In this document: positions 23,025 to 35,051 of the stretch, piece after piece
How the letters are laid out: each line of letters opens with the position of its first letter
Numbering within the stretch: the stretch's first letter is position 1
Assembly (NCBI GenBank): GCA_026874595.1
Contig: CM049322.1
Coordinates: 3,641,900 to 3,705,899 of the forward strand
Direction of reading: 5' to 3'
Source: Sipunculus nudus
Taxonomy: Eukaryota > Annelida > Sipuncula > Golfingiida > Sipunculidae
DNA length: 64,000 nucleotides
The notes under the pieces: generated by a model
The model's database searches: none
What the model was told of the DNA's origin: nothing
Seen by the model: only the letters and a program-made list of their open reading frames with translations
Made by a program: the position numbers and the translations under genes

Positions 23025-26000
23025 TGCTCTGACCTCTCCCACTTTACCTGATGCTCCGACCATTAGTTTGTGTCTTTGCCCACTCTCACATGATGCTCTG
23101 ACTATAAGACTGTAACTGTCCAACAAAGACTGTGTTCTATCCCTCTGTTACATGGCATTCTGACTATAAGGCTTCATCCTGTCCCACTTTAACATGATGC
23201 CCTGTTTATTAGACTGCATCCTGTACCACTTAAACTTGATGCTCTGACTATTAGACTGCGTCCCGTTCAACTTTAACATGATGCTCTGACTATTAGACTA
23301 CGTCCTGTTCCACTTAAACTTTATGCTCTCACTATTAGACTACCCCCAGTTCAACTTTAATATGATGCCCTGACTATTAGACTGCGTCCTGTTCCACTTT
23401 AACATGATGCTCTGACTATTAGACTACATCCTGTTCCACTTAAACTTTATGCTCTGACTATTAGACTGCGTCCTGTTACCTTGTAATTTGATGCTCTGAC
23501 TATTAGACTGCTACCTGTTCCACTTTAACTGAAGCTATGACTATTAGACTGCGTCCTGTTCAACTTTAATTGATGGTCTGTCTATTAGACTGCGTCCTGT
23601 TCCACTTTAACATGATGCTCAGACTATTAGACTGCTTCCTGTTCCACTTTAACTGATGCTATGACTATAAGACTGCGTCCTGTTCCACTTTAACATGATG
23701 CTCTGGCTGATAAACTGCATCCTGTTCCACTTTAACATGATGCTCCGAATATAAGACTGGATATTGTTCCATTTTAACATGATGCCCTGACTATTAGACT
23801 GCGTCCTGTTCCACTTTAACATGATGCTCAAACTATTAGACTGCATCCTGTTCCATTTTAACATGATTCCCTGACTATTAGACTGCATCCTGTTCCACTT
23901 TAATTGATGGTCTGTCTATTAGACTGCGTCCTGTTCCACTTTAACATGATGCTCAGACTATTAGACTGCTTCCTGTTCCACTTTAACTGATGCTATGACT
24001 ATAAGACTGCGTCCTGTTCCACTTTAACATGATGCTCCGAATATAAGACTGGATATTGTTCCATTTTAACATGATGCCCTGACTATTAGACTGCATCCAG
24101 TTCCACTTTAACATGATGCCCTGTTTATTAGACTGCATCCTGTACCACTTAAACTTGATGCTCTGACTATTAGACTGCGTCCCGTTCAACTTTAACATGA
24201 TGCTCTGACTATTAGACTACGTCCTGTTCCACTTAAACTTTATGCTCTCACTATTAGACTACCCCCAGTTCAACTTTAATATGATGCCCTGACTATTAGA
24301 CTGCGTCCTGTTACCTTGTAATTTGATGCTCTGACTATTAGACTACATCCTGTTCCACTTAAACTTTATGCTCTGACTATTAGACTGCGTCCTGTTACCT
24401 TGTAATTTGATGCTGTGACTATTAGACTGCTACCTGTTCCACTTTAACTGAAGCTATGACTATTAGACTGCGTCCTGTTCAACTTTAATTGATGGTCTGT
24501 CTATTAGACTGCGTCCTGTTCCACTTTAACATGATGCTCAGACTATTAGACTGCTTCCTGTTCCACTTTAACTGATGCTATGACTACAAGACTGCGTCCT
24601 GTTCCACTTTAACATGATGCTCTGGCTGATAAACTGCATCCTGTTCCACTTTAACATGATGCTCCGAATATAAGACTGGATATTGTTCCATTTTAACATG
24701 ATGCCCTGACTATTAGACTGCGTCCTGTTCCACTTTAACATGATGCTCAAACTATTAGACTGCATCCTGTTCCATTTTAACATGATTCCCTGACTATTAG
24801 ACTGCATCCTGTTCCACTTTAATTGATGGTCTGTCTATTAGACTGCGTCCTGTTCCACTTTAACATGATGCTCAGACTATTAGACTGCTTCCTGTTCCAC
24901 TTTAACTGATGCTATGACTATAAGACTGCGTCCTGTTCCACTTTAACATGATGCTCCGAATATAAGACTGGATATTGTTCCATTTTACCATGATGCCCTG
25001 ACTATTAGACTGCGTCCTGTTCCACTTTAACATGATGCTCAAACTATTAGACTGCATCCTGTTCCATTTTAACATGATTCCCTGACTATAAGACTGCATC
25101 CTGTTCCACTTTAATTGATGGTCTGTCTATTAGACTGCGTCCTGTTCCACTTTAACATGATGCTCAGACTATTAGACTGCTTCCTGTTCCACTTTAACTG
25201 ATGCTATGACTATAAGACTGCTACCTGTTCCACTTTAACTGAAGCTATGACTATTAGACTGCGTCCTGTTCCACTTTAATTGATGGTCTGTCTATTAGAC
25301 TGCGTCCTGTTCAACTTTAACATGATGCTCTGACTATTAGACTACGTCCTGTTCCACTTAAACTTTATGCTCTGACTTTTAGACTACCCCCAGTTCAACT
25401 TTAATATGATGCCCTGACTATTAGACTGCGTCCTGTTCCACTTTAACATGATGCTCTGACTATTAGACTACGTCCTGTTCCACTTAAACTTTATGCTCTG
25501 ACTATTAGACTGTGTCCTGTTACCTTGTAATTTGATGCTCTGACTATTAGACTGCTACCTTTTCCACTTTAACTGAAGCTATGACTATTAGACTGCGTCC
25601 TGTTCCACTTTAATTGATGGTCTGTCTATTAGACTGCGTCCTGTTCCACTTTATCATGATGCTCAGACTATTAGACTGCTTCCTGTTCCACTTTAACTGA
25701 TGCTAAGACTATAAGACTGCGTCCTGTTCCACTTTAACATGATGCTCTGGCTGATAGACTGCATCCTGTTCCACTTTAACATGATGCTCCGAATATAAGA
25801 CTGGATATTGTTCCATTTTAACATGATGCCCTGACTATTAGACTGCATCCTGTTCCACTTTAACATGATGCTCAAACTATTAGACTGCATCCTGTTCCAT
25901 TTTAACATGATTCCCTGACTATTAGACTGCATCCTGTTCCACTTTAACATGATGCTCTGCCTGTTAGACTACGTCCTGTTCCACTTTAACTGATGCCGTG

Positions 26001-26900
26001 ACTGTCATCCTGCGTCCTGTTCCACTTTAATTGAAGGTCTGTCTATTAGACTGAGTCCTGTTCCACTTTAACATGATCCTCAGACTATTAGACTGCATCC
26101 TGTTCAATTTTAACATGATTCCCTGACTATTAGACTGTGTCTGGTTCCACTGTATTTGATGTTCTGTCTATTAGACTGCATCATTTTCTTTTTAACATTA
26201 TGCTCAGACCATTACACCGTGTTTGTCCCACTTTAACATGATGCTCTGACTATTAGACTGTGTCCTGTTCCACTTTAACATCATGCTCTGACTATTAGAC
26301 TGCGTCCTGTTCCATTTGAAATGTTGCCCTGACTATTAGACTGCATCCATTTCCACTTTAACTGATATTCTGACTATAAGACTGTGTCCTTTTCACTTTA
26401 ACTTGATGCTCTGACTATTAGACTGCGTCCTGTTCCACTTAAACATGATGCCCTGACTATTAGACTGCGTCCTGTTCCACTTTAACATCATGCTCTGACT
26501 ATTAGACTGCGTCCTGTTCCACTTTAACATGATAATCGGACCATTACACTGTGTCCTGTCCCACTTTAACTTGATAATCTGACCATTACACTGTGTCTTG
26601 TCCCACTTTAAGATGATAATCTGGCCATTACACTGTGTCCTGTTCCACGTTTACATAGTTGTTCTTCCCGTTATGCTCTGTCCTGTCTCACTTTAGCATG
26701 ATGCTCTAACCATTAGAATTTGTCCTGTCCTAGATTTACTGGTACCCGCCATTAGAATGTGTCATTGGGCATTTTTAATATGATAGCTGACCATTAAAAT
26801 GTGTTCTATTCTACTTTCATAATGTGCTCTGTCCCTTACACTGTGTTCTGTTCCACTTTTCATCATTTACTAACCACCAGGGTGTGTCCTGTCCCATTTG
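23025..26900. repeat. Satellite array A, 42-bp unit, inside the intron
   Basis: About 92 head-to-tail copies of a 42-bp unit. The core reads TGATGCTCTGACTATTAG, then ACTGCGTCCTGTTCCACTTT, then AACA. The centre is homogeneous, while the flanks (23025-23220 and 26520-26900) drift to forms with ACCATTA and TGTCCCACTTT. Longer blocks repeat: the segment ending at 23888 recurs at an offset of about 919 bases (24568-24807) and partly again near 25.1 and 25.7-25.95 kb. Minus-strand frames of 65-85 codons are a by-product of the 14-codon period. The array is probably transcribed within the pre-mRNA of the surrounding gene. Confidence 0.97.
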
Positions 26901-27425
26901 GTTTTAATCTTCTCCACACCATCTTTCCTGCTCCAAAGTGACAGGGCTCCATCTATTGGCCACAGAACAAATTGCTTAATGGATACATGTTGCATTGTTG
27001 GAAATGATCAAGAGTCCTTATTGCTTCTGCAATTTGGTTCTTTCTTTAAGTGTTGTATTTTTTCAGACAAGACTCTTTTGGTCTCATCATAATCACCATA
27101 ATGATGAATTGCGGCTGTTTCAATGGATGTTTCATAACTTGATTAGAGGAATAGTTAAGCTGTATCGGTTTCATTTTTTTTAGCGCCAAAGCCATAACCA
27201 AGTCCTACTGTTAATGTTCTTTGCATTTCAACTCGATATTTCACCAGTTGTTTTAAACTTCCCTGTTCTCATGGCTTAGGCCTAATGTTTGCTTGATAAA
27301 CAGATTCTGAAAGAAATATCACGAATAACAGAAGGGCAGGTGTGCTTATTGCATATTCAGTATTTTGTTGTATAGCATTACTTTTCCCGACACTTTCTCC
27401 AGAAATATTTTATGGACTGTTGCAG

Positions 27426-27488
27426 TGAAAAGCCGGGCGTATGAAGACCTTGCAGTCTTGCTAGAACAGATCTCAATGCAGATACAAG
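27426..27488 (+). CDS. Short coding exon, coiled-coil start
   Basis: The acceptor GTTGCAG (27425) and strong donor CAAG|GTAAGT (GT at 27489) bound 63 bases, phase 1 at both ends. The entering base from the giant exon (C) plus TG gives Leu; from the candidate exon at 20727 (G) it gives Val. The encoded residues, KSRAYEDLAVLLEQ then ISMQIQ, show heptad-like spacing of L, I and V. A nearer acceptor (TCTCCAG, 27402) would bring a TGA into this phase and is unlikely. The phase agreement with both neighbours is the main support. Confidence 0.78.
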
Positions 27489-27539
27489 GTAAGTGGTCAT
27501 TCAAAAAGCACGTTGACAGTATTACAGTTATAGAGCGAT

Positions 27540-27760
27540 CCACAGAATAAGATATGAAAGGTTTACAATTATAGTTATGTCTACAGAACAGAAGGTCAAT
27601 ACGATAACACTTATGGTGAAATATGTACACATTTTGACTACTGTTATAGTTGTATCTACAGAAAATGATGTATTAGGATTACAATAATAGTTATATCTAC
27701 AGAGTACGGTGCCAGTAGGATCACAAATATGGTTAAATGTACAGGATATAATGGAAATAT
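27540..27760. repeat. Short diverged intronic tandem repeat
   Basis: Three or more diverged copies, about 60-65 bases apart, of a block like TTACAATTATAGTTATGTCT followed by ACAGA. It lies in the last intron and has no other visible role. Confidence 0.5.
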
Positions 27761-27879
27761 AATCCCTTCCAGTTAAAACTGTACCTAATTTCATGATGCT
27801 GAGTTTCTTTTTCTAAATATGGTTATATAAAGAAGAAAATGTGACAATACACATTTTCAGCATCTTTTTCTGTCTTCAG

Positions 27880-28064
27880 CTGTATCAGAGGAGCTGGTCC
27901 GTCTCTTACAAGAACGTCACGATCTGCGCGAACAAGTTGACATGAGACGCGTCACCGTGGAACAGTTGGTGCATATGAGTCCCCTCAGCATCCCTGTCAG
28001 CGAAAACCACAAGTTTAAGATGCGTGTCATGCTGCCTGACATCTCCAGCGAGGATACGAGTTGA
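27880..28064 (+). CDS. Terminal coding exon, coiled-coil tail
   Basis: The acceptor TTTTTCTGTCTTCAG (ending 27879) is an excellent consensus. With the incoming G the first codon is GCT, and the frame runs 60 further codons to TGA at 28062-28064. The sequence continues the heptad pattern of the previous exon (VSEELVRLLQERHDLREQ, then VEQLVHM) and ends in a short tail with MRVMLPDISSEDTS. Together the two small exons give about 80 residues with roughly 50 of likely coiled coil, probably an oligomerisation or partner-binding tail for the disordered giant exon. I do not recognise the family. AATAAA follows 59 bases after the stop. Confidence 0.85.
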
Positions 28065-28122
28065 CGTCATAATCACCTAGGATGATATGGAACCAGAGCT
28101 TGTCACTTAAAAGCATGTAACA

Positions 28123-28128
28123 AATAAA
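28123..28128 (+). promoter_or_regulatory. Poly(A) signal AATAAA of the large gene
   Basis: Canonical hexamer 59 bases after the stop codon, predicting a short 3' UTR with cleavage near 28140-28155. The duplicated segment starts shortly after, at 28187. Confidence 0.6.
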
Positions 28129-28186
28129 ACCAAGTTGATGTCGTGATGACATAGGATGTTATGAAAGTAGATACTGATACATTAAT

Positions 28187-28785
28187 ACTTGAAACAGAAT
28201 ACATCCAAAAACGATGTCATAATATTATAGACATAATAACATATGACATTTCATGTTAGGATACAATTTGACGTCATTGTGGCGTGAAGATGATGTGGAG
28301 ATGATATGGGGCCATTACCTGATACTAAAAACTTGCAGCTGATTAAACTACAGTTGACATCGGCATCCCACAGGTGTCACACTGGATAACAAGTAGTAGG
28401 TGTTATATCGGTAATGCAGATGATGTCATATGACACGAGATAAAGTTAGACTAAGATGTAACAAATGATGAAGTCAGAATAAGAGCTGTGATGGAAGTAC
28501 ACGTCAGAAATGAGATAGAGAGGGTACAGTTTGTTGGAGGGATAACAAATTCGTGGATCAAACTCCTTTGATGGTAATAATGACGATGGGATTATCTAAC
28601 TGAATAAGGATTTGAAGCCAAAGCCGGCTTACAGAAACGGGATATGTTATATACAGTGAAAGCCTGTCCACAGTGAAAGTTTGTTCGAATCTATCGGGAT
28701 CACAGGTTGCGCTGTAAGCGGTTATTGTCACCATCGTCTCCCAACACTTAAATGTGTTACCAAAATCTTTCAGCGTTCATTTTTA
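28187..28785 (+). repeat. Segmental duplication, copy A, part 1
   Basis: Collinear with 35052-35630, from ACTTGAAACAGAATACATCC through GGTGTTATATCGGT, GGAGGGATAA, AATTCGTGGATCAAA, ACAGAAACGGG and TCTCCCAACACTTA to CAGCGTTCATTTTT. It starts just past the gene's poly(A) signal. The match is interrupted at 28786 by a 2.9-kb insertion and resumes at about 31684. Confidence 0.85.
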
Positions 28786-31683
28786 GCAAACCTGTGAGCT
28801 TATGCGATGGTGCGGTGTCGTGCGTCATGTGTCGTGCGTCGTGCGTGGTTTGTACGTTAACCATTGCTATCTCAAAAATGGCAGGAGCTAGCACCACCAA
28901 ATTTTTTGCAAATAATCAGTCATCCAAAAAAATATATCGGATTTTGTTTATTTTATTTTCAAACTGCATTTTCTTAGATTTTATAAGGAAAAAGCTAAAA
29001 AAGCTTTGAAAATCTTCTTCTCCGAAACTGTCAGCCAAATTGTCCAATATTTCACAGAAATGATCCCTGGAACAATCTTTCTCAAGTTTGTTCGAATGGT
29101 TCCAGTTTGGAGATTTTTGGCCGAGTTACAGGAGGTTTAACTTTGTTAACTGTGCAAAAAAGCATATTAAAATTTAAATCTCAGAAACGGCTGGAGCTAT
29201 CATCACCAAATTTTATGCCAATGTTGGTCACATATGTCATATCTTAAATTGAGGTATTGGTGGCGCCACCTGCATCAGCCTTTTTTGTATGGGGTCATAA
29301 GTGCGTGTATCACACTGAGGGCTACAAAAAACTTCTTCTCTTAAACCATCTGGCCAAAATGTTTAATATCGCACAGAAATGATCCTAGGGTAGTGCTTTC
29401 TGAAGTTTGTTCAAATGGTCTCTTTTCAGTGACTTTTTGATAAGTTATTGGAAGCTGAATTTAGTCATATGCCATAACAGCCCATTTTAGCTCAGTGGCT
29501 ACAAAGATCTTCTTCTCAAAAACCACTGGGCCAAATTCTTAAATCTCACACATTAATTATCCTCAGATGTTGATAATTCAAATTTGTTCAAATGATTTGG
29601 GTTCAGTGCTTTTTGGCTGAGTTACAGGAAGCTGAACTTAGCCAGTTTGCTGTATCTTCCTATATGAGTTATAAACTTGCGAAACATTTTTTGACTGATG
29701 CCATGGAAGCCAGTTTGTTAAATATTTTACGAGAATAATCCCTAAAACAAGTATTATAATAATTGTCATTAATGGTTCCACATGAATGATTTTTGGCTGA
29801 ACTATGGAGATTGAATTGAGTCATTTTACCATATATGTTAGCTGTGTGATGCTGTTACATCTAGCCTGGCACCAGTTAATCAGCATCTATTACATCATGC
29901 CACTAGACATTTAGATTTCAGGTTATATTTGGTTAATATTGACAAAAAAGTTTTTTTAAAAGCTTTTAAAAATTTTGATTTATGATTTAAGTTTTTCATT
30001 ATACCATGCAATTTTACAATCATGGATATTCAGCTCTCTGTGGCTTTATAAAGACCACTGTACATGGATTATAATTATTGGTATCCCTACTCAACTTAAT
30101 TCAAGAAATTGCCATCAGTGATATATATCTGTATTTTAATTTTGCATTCAGTATGCATCCGTAATTATTTTACATATATTCCTGATTTCTTTTTTTTTAT
30201 AAAAAGTCAGCTGAAAAGCATTTTGTATAAGGAAAATAAATTTCAAAGTTATTTCAAGTAGGGACCACTTTTGTATACAGATGGCAGCACTTGGTTTACC
30301 ATTGACAGATGCCAGTGCCTTGATGTTGGCCATTAGCCAAGATGATGTCAGCTCTATAAATAGTTTTGGCACAGTGCCAGGATTGGGAGAAGTGCAGCCA
30401 GGTATAGGTCAAGAGTTCACTCAGTGCAGTAGCTGCATTCTATTTATAGCTTTGGCAGACAGCTCACTGGATCATATTTAGCACCAAAGTTCAGCCTAAA
30501 TCTATTTATAGCTTTGGCGGACTGCCAACTGTGTCAGATTATGCAACAGGTCAAGAGTTCACTCAGTGCAGCCTGGTACAGGGCAAAAGTTCACTCAGTT
30601 TAGCCAGGTGCAGGTCCAGAGTTCACTCAGTGCAGTAGCTTGAGGCAGCAATTTGTCACAGGTCACTCGGGGGCAAATGCCTTACTCACCTAAGCCTTGT
30701 CAGCCCAGTGCATCAAACTCTGGGGAAGTTTGATGTATTGGAATTATACCTGTCTATGCGTCTTTGATGGTATTCTTATTTACAAGACAGGTGGTGCCAC
30801 CTACATTGACTTTTGCTGTGTATGCGCCTGCTTATTTCTACTGAGGAATTTGATACATCAGCCTAAAATTGGGTATGTTTATACATATCGGGAAGCTTTA
30901 TAGTTTACAAGACTGGTGGCGCCACCTGCAACCATTTTTGCACAGCGTCCATCTGTTCATCGGCCTTGGGATAAAATTACTCATACCTGGGCAGTGGTTT
31001 GACTTATCCACCTGAAATTTTGCAGGTTTATACATCCTTGACAACTTTCTTGTTTTATGACAGGTGACGCCACCTACATTCAAATTTATGCTGCAGACAT
31101 CCAGGCTCATATCTCAGGAACCATTTGACCGATTTGGCAAAAATTTTGCTCACATAGCCCTTTATCATACGTAAAAATGGTGGACCAAATTGCCACCATT
31201 TTTGCACAGCGTCTGTCTGTTCTTGTGCCATGGGCTAAAATCACTCATATCTCAGTAGTGATTTGACTTATCTGCCTAAAATTTTGCGTGGTTTATACAT
31301 CTTGGACAGCTTTCTGGATTTTGTGGTAGGTGGAGCAAACCTACATACACATTTCGGCTGCAGACATCCAGGCTATTATGCAACACACCTCACTCTATTT
31401 CCCCTTGCCACTCAATCCATGCCTCACTTCACCTTTCCTACTCTGACTTTGATGGATAGACGTAGTCGCTCGTTGACTACCCATATTCTAGTTTGTGTAG
31501 TGTGCACCCATGCCAGAATTGCAGCAGTGATGTTTGTTTAATTGTTTCTTGTTCTAAGTGTTTAGTACTTGCATTGTTAATATACATGTTACACATGTTC
31601 TTGAAAAGTAATGGTACAGCATTGAAGCATTATACCTGGTGTAATCTCACTGCACAGGTTCGCATTAGGCCTGTAGGTCTTGT
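28786..31683 (+). mobile_element. 2.9-kb insertion in duplication copy A
   Basis: The corresponding place in copy B (about 35630) joins the two flanks directly through a T run, so B looks like the empty site. The insertion opens with AGCAAACCTGTGAGCTTATG and a GTCGTGCGTC-type tract, as in other bivalve-type elements, and ends shortly after GCACAGGTTCGCATTAGG. AACCTGTG (28789-28796) and CACAGGTT (31653-31660) are inverted. Inside are several diverged repeats around GGTGGCGCCACCTGC/GGTGACGCCACCTAC (29259, 30789, 30915, 31064) and repeated 'cannot find a protein' low-complexity blocks. No transposase frame is visible. Confidence 0.65.
30400..30645 (+). repeat. Short tandem blocks within the insertion
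   Basis: The phrase AGAGTTCACTCAGTGCAG or a variant occurs four times (near 30412, 30551, 30588 and 30616), and CTATTTATAGCTTTGGC twice (near 30438 and 30501). An ORF over 30281-30481 includes the first block; its composition does not suggest a gene. Confidence 0.6.
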
Positions 31684-32939
31684 TTTGTTTGAGTAAGCTT
31701 CATAAGGATCACCAGCGTTTGGAGTATACTCACTAATAAAAATTGATAGTACGTTTCATCATCACGTGGGTGTTACTTAAGATCTAAATAGTATCAACAA
31801 TACCCTGTATTATAGTGCATCATACTATACAGTGAAGACAAAGGGACATATTCCGGAATTGCCATAACTGCCAAGTAAAAAGAGTTAAAGAAGCTGACAA
31901 CAACAGGGTAATAAGGTTTAATAAGTGCCCGATAACTCAGCAGCATTTCACTGATCATCATATTTCCCTTGATTCAGGAAATAATGACTTCCAAGAATTA
32001 AATATGGGACCTTTTTACAAGTTGATCAGTTGACTTTAATTTACTTTGCATGATATACAGATATATGCAGGAGGAAACGCAACCACGCATCAACTCATAT
32101 GTACTGTTGCTGCAGTGAAGTTATTAAAAATCGTTTATTACAGGAAAATTCCCACGTGCGGACCCTCACAAAGTTACCATTTTTACAAGAACCATATGGT
32201 GCTGCCCTCTGCTTTGCAATCAAAGTCGGACTTAATAGATCAGGATTGTTGAAACAGGCACCCAGTAAACTATAATATTGAGTAGTTCTTATTTTAATCT
32301 TGAGTAAATAAAAAAAAATATAAATTAGATTAGTTTGTGTAACACTTTTTAACAGGAAGTGTATTAGGTGCTTGTTATACAAAGCAACGGAATTGACATT
32401 GAATTTTAACAAATGAGACCGAGGCAAAATTATGTAGGATTGTGCTGGTGATTTAAAGTTTGAGACATCTGACAAATCAATCACACAGCACCATGTGAGA
32501 TCAGCTGACCACAATAACAAATCACAAAGTACCTTCAGACGTCAGCTGACCATAGGGAAATAAGAAAAATGTGTATCATAAAGAGCACTGAAAAGTTACC
32601 TGATCATAACCATCAAGATACAATGAAAGTTGATAAATCAACTGACCACAAATGGTCAATCACAAGGGAATACAGAAGTCAGCCATAGGAAATATCAATA
32701 TTCCCTGGTAGTGTAGCTAGCCTGATGAATTTAATGCAAATTTTTGTACCTTGTCAAACTTCGCAAACTGGAGTGCCTCTAGGCATGGCTCAAACGACTG
32801 ACGTCATGTGTTCATGTGATGCTTTGTATTGGGATCAGCTTCCTGGAGCCCGGTGATTTCTTACCGTTTTTTCACGATGTATTGTGTGCACCTGTCACGT
32901 GATTTGTAACGTATGTCCCTTGCCACATGGTGGCACTGG
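31684..32939 (+). repeat. Segmental duplication, copy A, part 2
   Basis: Resumes the match to copy B at TTTGAGTAAGCTTCATAAGG. About 510 bases (31805-32320) are absent from B. The match then continues through GCTGACCACAA, ATATCAATATTCCCTGG, TAGTGTAGCTAGCCTGATGA, TTCATGTGATGCTTTGT and CACCTGTCACGTGATTTGT to TGGCACTGG. Confidence 0.8.
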
Positions 32940-33645
32940 AACCTGTGGATGGTTAATAGGGTACTGAATCACGGGCCCTATTTTTTAGTTTAATGATGCG
33001 CAAAATTTCATACAGAGGAAATGTATTGGCCAATTGGCCGATATTAGTTAAGACATCTTGCTTCCTCACCAGATTAAGTCGTCAAGTGGTGATACTGTCG
33101 TCAGCTAGTGATACTGACGAGCTGTTCGCTTCATAAGTCCGCCAACACAGCATTGCTACAATGGAAACTAAGAACACACCACTATCTTGTTTTCAGATGG
33201 AGATGTACAATATAATGGAAGTCAAGTGATGAGCATTAAATCTAAGTGATTATATACGGGATTTTGGCGAGGGGTTTACACGCTTTACATGGATTAATAA
33301 TTCAAACAATGCCCCCTACTGAAGGAAGGTAAATTTGCCTAAACATACTGCAAAAGATTCAATATCTCCAAGTAAGGCTTGTGGGACAAACCCGCTATTC
33401 ATTGTTTTCTGGATCCATCATTGATATAGATGTAGAAGGACTCGAATGTGATTTTTTTATTATTATTTAGGAGTATTACAGCAACATTGTAACAGTCATT
33501 ATCGGCATGTACAGCTGTAGAATCGTTACCATGGAGATCCTCTGAAATGTATTACATGAGTATAAGTGTAAATTTGGGTTCCGATGAATGATTGCTAGGA
33601 AACCGCGTGATAGATTAATGGACTAACTCGCAGGCCTCCTGTGTT
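32940..33645. other. Intergenic stretch, nothing recognised
   Basis: No exon, array or element end seen. A small direct repeat around GTGATACTG occurs near 33080-33115. Confidence 0.6.
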
Positions 33646-34188
33646 CGTGTTTGTATTTATTATTGTTTGTTTGAGTTACGCACGTTTGTTATAGCTCCAA
33701 CCCAGCCGGCTTGTCACTGGTACAGTGGTGCCACACAGTGGCGACAGAATGAACTACTGTCATGTTATCGCTAGTTTTGTAAACCATCATCGTTTTCTGA
33801 TCATTTTTGGTGACCTTATTTGTTTCTTATATAAATGTTTCTCGATCACTAATAAATTTTATTCATCAGAACCACATAAGAGTTCAGGGATTAAAGAAAT
33901 CCACAGTTGTCCAGCTTTTAGGTTGGTGCAATGAAAGGGCAATGTACCTGTTTGAATTGCAAAGGAACAATTTTGCAACTGCCGCCTTTCTTATAGGAAA
34001 CAGCAAAAAAGATAGTGAGAAAGAGAGAATATACATATACTGGAACATTTGCATATGCATATATATATACGTCAAGTTAATTTACACATAAAGATATATA
34101 TTGTTCCTGAGACAGCTTGGACCAAAATTTAGAAGTTCTTGAGGGTACACTGGGTTGTCAGGAGAAGTTGCTGCCTCACAAGCCGGTA
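33646..34188 (+). repeat. Dispersed repeat (partner of 11075-11580)
   Basis: Same-orientation copy of the left half of the repeat in front of the giant exon. The match ends at AAGCCGGTA, where the other copy continues into its right half and this one does not. Confidence 0.85.
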
Positions 34189-34349
34189 AATATAAAATGA
34201 TGGACCCTGGTGGCTCCATGCGAGCTCAGCGCTCTGGTACAAGTTACGAGGTGGGCTCCGTTGTCACGTAGGGATGTAACCCGAGCGCAGATTGCCGCAG
34301 CCAAGTGAGGTATCGTGGCGACGGATGTCTTGTGATACCTTGTGTATGT

Positions 34350-34457
34350 CACGTGATGCATCTCCGGTGACGTCACCAGGGTTGCCACTCTGTATATAGG
34401 ATAACTAAACCACACTGCCGGCTGGTCCTCCGTGTAGCCATCTTGTAGAGGAATAAA
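34350..34457 (+). promoter_or_regulatory. Promoter-like cluster: E-box, CRE palindrome, TATA
   Basis: CACGTG (34350-34355), the perfect 12-bp palindrome GGTGACGTCACC (34366-34377, containing a full CRE) and TATATA (34393-34398) lie within 50 bases in a locally GC-rich stretch. AATAAA follows at 34452-34457. The tight order of TATA then AATAAA would also fit a compact LTR of a retrotransposon, but I cannot delimit LTR ends. No gene follows on the + strand. Confidence 0.35.
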
Positions 34458-34719
34458 ATTTTTGGTGACTTGGCTTTGAATTTTTTATTTTCAACTTTAC
34501 AATAGTTGGGTACAAACCACTTTTTTCTCCCTTCGGGACATACCATATTATACCCCTACACATGTTGCTAATAAAAAGAGTAAATTTGTAATTAAAATAA
34601 AGCTCTGATTTACATCCATATGGAATCATTTATAAAAATGTGCCGGTGTTTATTGCAGATTTCCTCACAATCTATTCATTGCAGTCTTTCTGTTGAGAAG
34701 GCATTTCTTTAAGGCGACC

Positions 34720-34960
34720 CTTTTCATGCCAGCCCCCTTTTGATTCCTATAAAGGAACAATATCCCAGATCGATCAAGGTTTCTTTCCCTTGTTTCTTCC
34801 ATTGTTCAGACGAAAGAAAAGAAAGTACAACACTTATAAAAAAATTAGATGGATTGCACACGTGTATCAAAATATTCCCAGGTGTGTCCCGAAGCACACT
34901 CCAGAGAAACTTCAGCCGGTTATATTTATTATGTATACCCTTTGTTATTTATGTTTATTT
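34720..34960 (+). repeat. Dispersed repeat, copy 1 (partner at 38770-38960)
   Basis: Shares with 38770-38960 the pieces CCTTTTGA, ATCCCAGATCGATC/ATCCCCGATCGATC, GGTTTCTTT.CCTTGTT, AGATGGATT, ACGTGTA.CAAAATAT and CCC.AG.TGT.CCC. Same orientation. Confidence 0.6.
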
Positions 34961-35051
34961 TTATTGGCTTAAAATAGAACGAAGATTGTGGATTTTTTTT
35001 TTCAGTTATCACTGAAAAGGTAAAGTCGTTTTAAACATAAACATGGGACTA

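Noticed and set aside
23649-25950. Minus-strand ORFs with a repeated LKWNRMQSNSQGIM-like peptide
   Set aside because: Same explanation as above for satellite array A, inside an intron of a plus-strand gene.
27403-27425. Alternative acceptor TCTCCAG at 27402 for the small exon
   Set aside because: With the phase-1 donor of the giant exon it reads into a TGA at 27426; the acceptor at 27425 keeps the frame open.
27346-27794. Minus-strand ORFs of 88-94 codons over the small exons
   Set aside because: They overlap exons with good plus-strand splice signals and have no supporting features.
30281-30481. 66-codon ORF starting MAALGLPLTD
   Set aside because: Lies inside the 2.9-kb insertion and overlaps its internal short repeats.
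32095-32520. 141-codon minus-strand ORF
   Set aside because: Spans a region partly duplicated at 35.8 kb where the frame is not kept; composition is that of AT-rich non-coding DNA.
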